The notes below the pieces were generated by a model. It made no database searches. It was not told where the DNA came from and saw only the letters and a list, made by a program, of their open reading frames with translations. A stretch of 10,218 bases of DNA from an uncultured bacterium (GTDB lineage Bacteria; Pseudomonadota; Alphaproteobacteria; SP197): contig CALLQH010000041.1 in assembly GCA_938014945.1 (NCBI GenBank), positions 1 to 10,218 on the forward strand, in the 5' to 3' direction. Shown here in pieces: positions 6,093 through 10,218 of this stretch; within the stretch, counting starts at the first letter, position 1, and every line of letters begins with the position of its first letter. The translations under genes were made by a program, and so were the position numbers.

Positions 6093-6632
6093 GTTTTCCT
6101 CCGTTCGAGGCGGGTGTGAGCGGGCTGTCGAGCAGATGGCGCAGCCTGCGGGCAAGGTCCGCGCGGCCAAAGGGCTTGCTCGGCAGCTCGACACCGGGAT
6201 CCAGGCGACCATCGTCGACGATGTTCCCTCGCTGTAACCCGAAGCGTACAGAACGGGCAACCCGGGGATGTGCCGGCGCGCCAGGCTGGCCAGCTCCGTG
6301 CTGCGCAGCGGCCCCGGCATGCCGGCGCCGGTGTCGCAAACCGCCAGCATGACATCGTCGCCGGTCGCCACATCGTCATGGCCGCCGACGATAGGCTGGG
6401 CGCCCGATGGATCGACCTCGCCATCGCCGCACCGGTCGACGCCAGGATAGATACCCAGGGCGGCGGCCGCGGCGTTCATGGCCTCGTGCGGCTGATCGAG
6501 TTTGCGCAGGGCGCCCATCTCGCCGCCTGCAAGGAAGATCTCCGGGTCGTTGAGCCGCTCGTTGTCGGCGCTGCCGTCCTGATTCAATGGCTTTGCTTCT
6601 TGCTCGTTTGGTCCGGGCCCAACACGGGCCAA
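6093..6632 (-). pseudogene. Remnant of a hybrid histidine kinase (large deletions plus frameshift)
   Basis: Three pieces of a PAS-type hybrid histidine kinase can be read on the minus strand. First, FLAGGEMGALRK (from 6536), like the start of the sensor region in such kinases. Second, HDDVATGDDVMLAV and CDTGAGMP (G1 box of the ATPase domain; MLAVCDTGAGM at 6350-6318). Third, the end of a receiver: STELASLARR, then IPGLPVLYASGYSEG. After GYSEG the homology continues in another frame as NIVDDGRLDPGVELPSKPFG and RADLARRLRHLLDS, ending near 6124. One missing G in the run at 6226-6228 would rejoin the two frames. The PAS/GAF core, the HisKA phosphoacceptor histidine, the rest of the ATPase domain and the receiver's phosphoacceptor aspartate are all absent. 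About 180 codons remain of a protein that normally has several hundred to a thousand. No ATG start is available at the 5' end. Non-functional as a kinase even if the frameshift is a read error. Confidence 0.78.
6098..6102 (-). promoter_or_regulatory. Shine-Dalgarno that sets the response-regulator start
   Basis: GGAGG on the minus strand with a 5-nt A-rich spacer to the ATG at 6092. It is among the best ribosome-binding sites in the window and separates the intact receiver gene from the in-frame open sequence of the broken kinase upstream. Confidence 0.8.
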
Positions 6633-6675
6633 CCCGAAAAACGCGGCAGCGAACGGAATGCTGCACGGAGGATAT

Positions 6676-6690
6676 GGCGCACTGTGCGCC
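6676..6690. repeat. 15-nt interrupted palindrome at the radC stop codon
   Basis: GGCGCAC and GTGCGCC are exact 7-bp arms around a single central base, overlapping the last base of the radC stop codon. It could act as a transcript-end structure for map-radC, but a one-base loop cannot form fully and no T-run follows within a terminator distance (a T5 occurs about 30 nt later on the minus strand). A protein-binding site is equally possible. Confidence 0.3.
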
Positions 6691-7370
6691 TAGAGCAGCC
6701 CCTGGGCGCGAAAGCTGACATGGCCATCGCGCGCGATGACGATGTGGTCGTGCACGATCACGCCGACCGCACCTGCGGCGGCGGCAACTTCCTTGGTCAT
6801 GGCGATGTCGGCCCGGCTGGGCGTGGGATCGCCGGATGGGTGGTTGTGGACCAGGATGACGGCCGTGGCGTTGAGCTCCAGCGCCCGGCGGGCGACCTCG
6901 CGCGGATAGACCGGGGCATGGTCCACCGTACCCTTCTGCTGCACCTCGTCGGCCAGCAGGCGGTTCTTGCGGTCCAGAAACAGGATGCGGAACTGTTCGT
7001 TCGTTTCGTGCGCCATCGCGGCGCGCAGGTGGTCGAGCACGCTGTCGAAACTGGAAAGGATCGGTTCGCTGGCGATCTGCTGCTTCAGCATGCGCTGCAC
7101 CAGGGCCTGGTTGACCTTCAGCGCCATCACGGCGCTGTCCTTGACGAAGGCGACTTCCTTCAGGCGGGCAGGGGGTGCGGCCAGCACGCCGGCCAGGCTG
7201 CCGAAGCGGCGCAGAAGTTCCTTGGCGACGGGTTTGGTGTCGCGCCGGGGGATGGCCTGGAAGAGCAGCAGTTCCAGCAGTTCGTAATCGGCCAGGGCGT
7301 CGCTGCCCTGTTCGCTGAAACGGCGGCGCAGGCGGTCGCGGTGGCCTTCGTGGTCTGCCGCCTCCGCCAT
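6690..7370 (-). CDS. radC: RadC-family JAB/MPN domain protein
   Basis: The 226-residue product is the full RadC family length. It has an N-terminal helix-hairpin-helix-like region (about 10-75, with GSDALADYELLELLLFQAIP at 22-41) and a C-terminal JAMM metalloprotease-like domain (about 102-226). The JAMM zinc motif is intact: H175-x-H177, seven residues, S185, two residues, D188, in VHNHPSGDPTPSRADIA. The partner glutamate lies in HETNEQF (121-127). RadC was named a DNA-repair protein from an old E. coli mutant, but a direct repair role is not established; its true substrate is unknown. The ATG at 7370 follows the map stop by 10 nt with GAGG 9 nt upstream, so map and radC form an operon. The stop codon TAG lies at 6692-6690. 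No sign of decay. Confidence 0.95.
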   Translation of the reverse strand: MAEAADHEGHRDRLRRRFSEQGSDALADYELLELLLFQAIPRRDTKPVAKELLRRFGSLAGVLAAPPARLKEVAFVKDSAVMALKVNQALVQRMLKQQIASEPILSSFDSVLDHLRAAMAHETNEQFRILFLDRKNRLLADEVQQKGTVDHAPVYPREVARRALELNATAVILVHNHPSGDPTPSRADIAMTKEVAAAAGAVGVIVHDHIVIARDGHVSFRAQGLL

Positions 7371-7380
7371 CGCCGATGCC

Positions 7381-8202
7381 TCAGACGGTGTAGGGCGGCA
7401 GCTTGTGGCCGGCGGGCGACAGGGTGAACACCTCGTAGCCCGTCTCGGTGACGGCGATGGTGTGTTCCCACTGGGCGGAGAGGGACTTGTCGCGCGTCAC
7501 CGCGGTCCAGCCGTCGTCCAGGATCAGCACGTCCGGGCGGCCGAGGTTGATCATCGGCTCCACGGTGAAGAACATGCCGGGCAGCAGTTCGATGCCCGTG
7601 CCGGGCTTGCCGTAGTGCAGGACGTTGGGATGGTCGTGAAAGACCTGGCCGATGCCGTGGCCGCAGAAATCGCGTACCACGCTGCAACGCTGGCCTTCGG
7701 CGAATTTCTGGATGGCATGGCCGATGTCGCCCAGATGGGCGCCGGGCCTGACCGCCTCGATGCCGCGCCACATCGCCTCATAGGTGATCTCCACCAGGCG
7801 CGAGGCCTTTCGCTTGACCTCGCCGACATAGAACATCCGGCTGGTGTCGCCGAACCAGCCGTCGACGATGACGGTGACGTCGATGTTCAGCACGTCGCCC
7901 TCGCGCAGCGTCTTGTCGGGGCTGGGGATGCCGTGACAGATGACATGGTTGATCGAGGTGCAGATCGACTTCGGGAACCCGCGATAGTTGAGCGGGGCTG
8001 GAATGGCGTCATGCCCGACGATGAAGTCGTGGCAGAGTCGATCCAGATCGTCGGTCGTCACGCCGGGCTGCACATGAGCCGCGATCATGTCCAGGGTCTG
8101 CGCGGCCAGGCGGCCGGCGACCCGCATCTTCTCGAAATCCTCGCCCTCGTGGATGGTGACCCGCGAGACGGCGGCGCGCTCGGCGCGCTGCAACTGTTGC
8201 AT
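7381..8202 (-). CDS. map: Methionine aminopeptidase type I
   Basis: This enzyme removes the initiator methionine from nascent proteins. It is cytoplasmic, dimetal-dependent and normally essential. The product has 273 residues from the ATG at 8202, which has GGAG 6 nt upstream; the frame is open further up to 8322 but without coding character. Every residue of the E. coli active site is present, shifted by exactly 11: D108, D119, H182, E215 and E246 as metal ligands, with H90 and H189 as substrate-contact histidines. Characteristic blocks include NYRGFPKSICTSINHVICHG (72-91), FCGHGIGQVFHD (179-190) and GMFFTVEPM (209-217). The absence of an N-terminal zinc-finger extension marks the bacterial type Ia form. 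It is the first gene of a map-radC operon and diverges from corA across 149 nt. Confidence 0.98.
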   Translation of the reverse strand: MQQLQRAERAAVSRVTIHEGEDFEKMRVAGRLAAQTLDMIAAHVQPGVTTDDLDRLCHDFIVGHDAIPAPLNYRGFPKSICTSINHVICHGIPSPDKTLREGDVLNIDVTVIVDGWFGDTSRMFYVGEVKRKASRLVEITYEAMWRGIEAVRPGAHLGDIGHAIQKFAEGQRCSVVRDFCGHGIGQVFHDHPNVLHYGKPGTGIELLPGMFFTVEPMINLGRPDVLILDDGWTAVTRDKSLSAQWEHTIAVTETGYEVFTLSPAGHKLPPYTV

Positions 8203-8215
8203 GATGTTCTCCGTG

Positions 8216-8233
8216 CCGGCTGCTGGAAGCCGG
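8216..8233 (-). repeat. Hairpin in the map leader
   Basis: CCGGCT (8216-8221) and AGCCGG (8228-8233) form a 6-bp all-strong stem with a 6-nt loop in the presumed 5' leader of map. It ends 3 nt upstream of the GGAG ribosome-binding site. Position suggests a possible effect on translation or mRNA stability. It is short and could be incidental. Confidence 0.3.
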
Positions 8234-8246
8234 ATTCTTTGTGTGC

Positions 8247-8274
8247 AATCTACACCATAGCGCGCGTCTCTCAA
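8247..8274 (-). promoter_or_regulatory. Candidate sigma70-type promoter for map-radC
   Basis: On the minus strand, TTGAGA (8274-8269, five of six matches to TTGACA) and TAGATT (8252-8247, four of six to TATAAT) are separated by 16 nt. Transcription would begin near 8240, giving a leader of about 38 nt that contains the hairpin and the Shine-Dalgarno of map. This is the best promoter-like pair in the divergent map/corA region. Confidence 0.5.
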
Positions 8275-8296
8275 CGCCAGGGCCGCAAGGCGGCGT

Positions 8297-8325
8297 TTGA
8301 CGGACCAGATGCACGCTCGCACTCT
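8297..8325 (+). promoter_or_regulatory. Weak candidate promoter for corA
   Basis: TTGACG at 8297-8302 is a good -35 element, but the best -10 at 17-nt spacing (CACTCT, 8320-8325) is poor. It lies 27-55 nt before the corA ATG, a sensible place. It is offered only because it is the one -35-like element on the plus strand here. Confidence 0.25.
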
Positions 8326-8351
8326 CGGGCACGAAACATGGAGAAGGCCCC

Positions 8352-9470
8352 ATGAAGGCAGCCAAGGTGGTCGGCAAGAAGGCGCGCAAGCTTTCGCGCG
8401 CCCTGCATCATCGGCGGCGCTCCTCGCCCGGTACGGCGCCCGGCACGCTGGTCGCCGACCCGGAGGCCGTGGCGCCGCGGATCCATGTCGCCTCCTACGA
8501 CGAGACCGGCATCGAGGAACTGGAGGATACGGATGTCGCCACGGCCATCGCCATGCGCGGCAGGCACAAGGTGCTCTGGATCGATGTCAGCGGCCTTGCC
8601 GACCTTGGCGTGATCGAGGCCATCGGCAAGGCCTTCGACCTGCACAGCCTGGCGCTGGAAGATGTCGTCAACAGCCACCAGCGGCCGAAGGTGGAAGATT
8701 TCGAGCATCTCATCTTCATGGTCGCGCGCATGCTGGTGCCCGGCCGCGGGGTGGATACCGAACAGGTCTCCATGTTCCTCGGCAAGGATTTCCTGATCAC
8801 CTTCCAGGAGCAGCGTGGCGATTGCCTGTCGCCGGTGCGCGAACGCATGCGTCGGGATCGCACCCGCCTGCGCCAGGAGGGACCGGACTATCTCGCCTAT
8901 GCCCTGATCGATGCGGTGATCGACGGCTACTATCCGGTGCTGGAAGCCTATGGCGAGGAGATCGAGGCGCTGGAGGACGAGGTGCTGGCCAACCCCGACC
9001 CCAGCCAGATCGACCGGCTGCACCAGGTCAAGCGCGACCTGCTGGCCCTGCGGCGTGCGGTGTGGCCGACGCGCGAGATGGTGCACGGCATGGAGCGTGG
9101 CGAGAACCCACTGATCCACGATGCCACGCGCCTCTACCTGCGCGACTGCTACGATCATGCGATCCAGCTGATGGATGTTGTTGAGACCTACCGCGAGATC
9201 GCCTCGGGCCTGCTCGATGTCTATCTCTCGAGCATGAGCGCGAAGATGAACGAGGTGATGAAGGTGCTGACGATCATCGCCACCATCTTCATTCCCCTGT
9301 CCTTCGTGGTCGGCCTCTACGGCATGAACTTCGATACCAGCTCGCCCTGGAACATGCCGGAACTGCACTTCCGCTACGGTTACCCCGCGGTATTGCTGTT
9401 CATGGCCGCTGCCGCGGGCGGGCTGCTCTTCTGGTTCAAGCGGCGCGGCTGGCTGAAGCTGGATCGCTAG
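8352..9470 (+). CDS. corA: CorA-type magnesium/divalent-cation channel
   Basis: The product is a 372-residue member of the CorA metal-ion transporter family. These are homopentameric inner-membrane channels for Mg2+ (also Co2+ or Ni2+) with a large cytoplasmic funnel. The C-terminus holds the two hallmark helices, about 301-323 and 343-362. The signature GMN is at 324-326 (YGMNFD) right after the first helix, and the basic tail KRRGWLK follows the second. The long helical region with the KRDLLALRRAVWPTREMV stretch and the repeated acidic segment EEIEALEDEV are typical of the stalk helix. The first 30 residues are very basic (KKARK, HHRRR) and extend beyond the E. coli protein (316). The ATG at 8352 has AAGG 4 nt upstream. 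It is transcribed away from map and toward sfsA. Confidence 0.95.
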   Translation: MKAAKVVGKKARKLSRALHHRRRSSPGTAPGTLVADPEAVAPRIHVASYDETGIEELEDTDVATAIAMRGRHKVLWIDVSGLADLGVIEAIGKAFDLHSLALEDVVNSHQRPKVEDFEHLIFMVARMLVPGRGVDTEQVSMFLGKDFLITFQEQRGDCLSPVRERMRRDRTRLRQEGPDYLAYALIDAVIDGYYPVLEAYGEEIEALEDEVLANPDPSQIDRLHQVKRDLLALRRAVWPTREMVHGMERGENPLIHDATRLYLRDCYDHAIQLMDVVETYREIASGLLDVYLSSMSAKMNEVMKVLTIIATIFIPLSFVVGLYGMNFDTSSPWNMPELHFRYGYPAVLLFMAAAAGGLLFWFKRRGWLKLDR

Positions 9471-9477
9471 GGCGGCA

Positions 9478-9508
9478 CGTGATGGGGCTCGCAGGCCCGT
9501 CCGTCACG
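9478..9508. terminator. Possible bidirectional hairpin between convergent corA and sfsA
   Basis: CGTGA (9478-9482) pairs with TCACG (9504-9508), and inside it GGGC / GCCC can pair around a short loop, giving an interrupted stem in the 33-nt gap between the two convergent stop codons. It overlaps the sfsA stop. There is no T-run on either strand, so at most it is a non-canonical terminator. Confidence 0.25.
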
Positions 9509-10208
9509 GCAGAGCCAGGGCCAGGGGGCGTTCCACCACAATCTCCTCGGTGCTGACACGGCAGGCATACGGCAGGGCCTCGACGCCGGCTGCAATCGCG
9601 TCGCGCAGGGCGGCATCGTAGGCGGGATCGATGTCGACGGCCGTGGCGAAGGCGTCGCAGTCGCTGCGCTGGATGCAGTAGACGACGGCGGCGCGATGGC
9701 CCGTTGCGACCATGTTGGCGAGTTCGGCCATGTGCTTGGCGCCGCGGGCGGTCACGGCATCGGGAAATTCGGCCAGGGTACCGTTGCGCCGCATGTGGCA
9801 GTTCTTCACCTCGACGTAACAATCGGGACGGTCCGGGTGCTGCAGCAGCAGGTCGATGCGGCTGTTCGTGCCGTAGCCGACCTCGCGGCGGATTGTTTCA
9901 TAGCCGGAAAGTTCAACGATGGTGCCGTTGCGGATGGCTTCCTCGACGAGGGCGTTGGGCCGCCCGGTGTGGCAACCGATCAGGGTGCCGTCGGCCTCCA
10001 CGATCTCCCAGTCCCAGATCAGCTTGCGCCCGGGGTTGGCGGCCGGCGCCAGCCATGTGCGCATGCCCGGGTCCTTGATGCCGATCATGCCGCCGGGGTT
10101 GGCGCAATGGGCAGTGACGACGGTGCCGTCGGCCAGTTCATGGTCGGAGAGGAAGCGCTTGTAGCGCTGGACGAGGCGGGCAGGGACGAGGGGGCTGGGG
10201 AATTGCAT
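9504..10208 (-). CDS. sfsA: SfsA family protein (sugar fermentation stimulation protein)
   Basis: The 234-residue product is full length for the family. E. coli SfsA was linked to expression of maltose-metabolism genes and can bind DNA, but its molecular role is not settled. The N-terminal region (1-80, RYKRFL at 15-20 and NPGRKLIWDWEIVE at 58-71) corresponds to the OB-fold-like part. The C-terminal part has a nuclease-like PD-(D/E)xK arrangement: SRIDLLL (116-122, D119), then CYVEVKN (130-136, E133 and K135), and FPDAVTARGAKHM (148-160). The usual NTGSM-type motif reads NPGGM here (37-41). The ATG at 10208 gives the classic MQFPSPL start. Only 10 nt of upstream sequence is visible, so promoter and operon membership are unknown. 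It converges on corA. Confidence 0.96.
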   Translation of the reverse strand: MQFPSPLVPARLVQRYKRFLSDHELADGTVVTAHCANPGGMIGIKDPGMRTWLAPAANPGRKLIWDWEIVEADGTLIGCHTGRPNALVEEAIRNGTIVELSGYETIRREVGYGTNSRIDLLLQHPDRPDCYVEVKNCHMRRNGTLAEFPDAVTARGAKHMAELANMVATGHRAAVVYCIQRSDCDAFATAVDIDPAYDAALRDAIAAGVEALPYACRVSTEEIVVERPLALALP

Positions 10209-10218
10209 AACCGGTTCA

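Noticed and set aside
5715..6632. A single 305-residue protein fusing the kinase remnant with the response regulator, since the frame is open throughout.
   Set aside because: The upstream half loses homology after GYSEG because of a frame change, has no ATG start, and the receiver has its own strong Shine-Dalgarno and natural N-terminus at 6092.
8271..9368. Long minus-strand open frame opposite corA (365 residues), and similar long frames opposite EamA (4636-5622), map (7405-8355) and radC (6270-7427).
   Set aside because: They are antisense shadows produced by high GC at third positions. Their translations are rich in His, Arg, Gly, Asp or Gln and resemble no family, while the opposite strand encodes clear conserved proteins.
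1..10218. Search for mobile elements, CRISPR repeats, toxin-antitoxin or defence genes, tRNA genes and attachment sites.
   Set aside because: No repeat arrays, transposase-like frames, terminal inverted repeats or tRNA-like folds were recognised on either strand by eye. Composition appears even across the window.

Overview
The window is a GC-rich bacterial chromosome segment. Gene content, codon bias and protein style point to an alphaproteobacterium, most likely of the Rhodospirillales type. The evidence is the sfsA / map / radC grouping, Tat- and Sec-exported accessory proteins, a TRAP-type binding protein, and PAS/GAF-style hybrid-kinase vocabulary in a gene remnant. Coding density is very high and no gene-free stretch reaches 300 bases. 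I see no tRNA, rRNA, CRISPR array, insertion sequence or phage gene.

Layout. (1) 1-582, minus: the N-terminal 194 codons of purB (adenylosuccinate lyase), running off the left edge. (2) 583-715: a divergent intergenic region with a perfect 10-bp-stem inverted repeat. A 16-bp perfect palindrome follows just inside the next gene. (3) 716-2642, plus: two exported proteins, an orphan DctP-type TRAP solute-binding protein (Sec signal) and a DUF547 protein (twin-arginine-like signal). (4) 2649-5643, minus: a tight three-gene operon in the order EamA transporter, MFS transporter, 2-keto-4-pentenoate hydratase family enzyme. Both junctions are ATGA stop/start overlaps. (5) 5715-6092, minus: a single-domain CheY-like response regulator with a strong Shine-Dalgarno. 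(6) 6093-6632, minus: the collapsed remnant of a hybrid histidine kinase. Pieces of its N-terminus, ATPase G1 box and C-terminal receiver survive, joined by large deletions and a single-base frameshift. (7) 6690-8202, minus: map followed by radC, 10 nt apart, with a recognisable sigma70-like promoter before map. (8) 8352-9470, plus: a CorA-type metal channel. (9) 9504-10208, minus: sfsA.

How the genes fit together. purB, map, radC and sfsA are housekeeping or conserved genes with all visible key residues in place. The accessory part is the middle. The EamA-MFS-hydratase operon looks like a translationally coupled unit pairing two small-molecule carriers with one hydratase/hydrolase-fold enzyme, and no other pathway gene is present in the window. 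The response regulator just upstream has lost its adjacent kinase, so it is either an orphan fed by a kinase elsewhere or a gene on its way out. I found no clear new defence or mobile system. The points most worth a second look are the kinase remnant with its intact orphan regulator, the coupled carrier-carrier-enzyme operon, the strong inverted repeats around the start of the TRAP binding-protein gene, and the unassigned exported pair.
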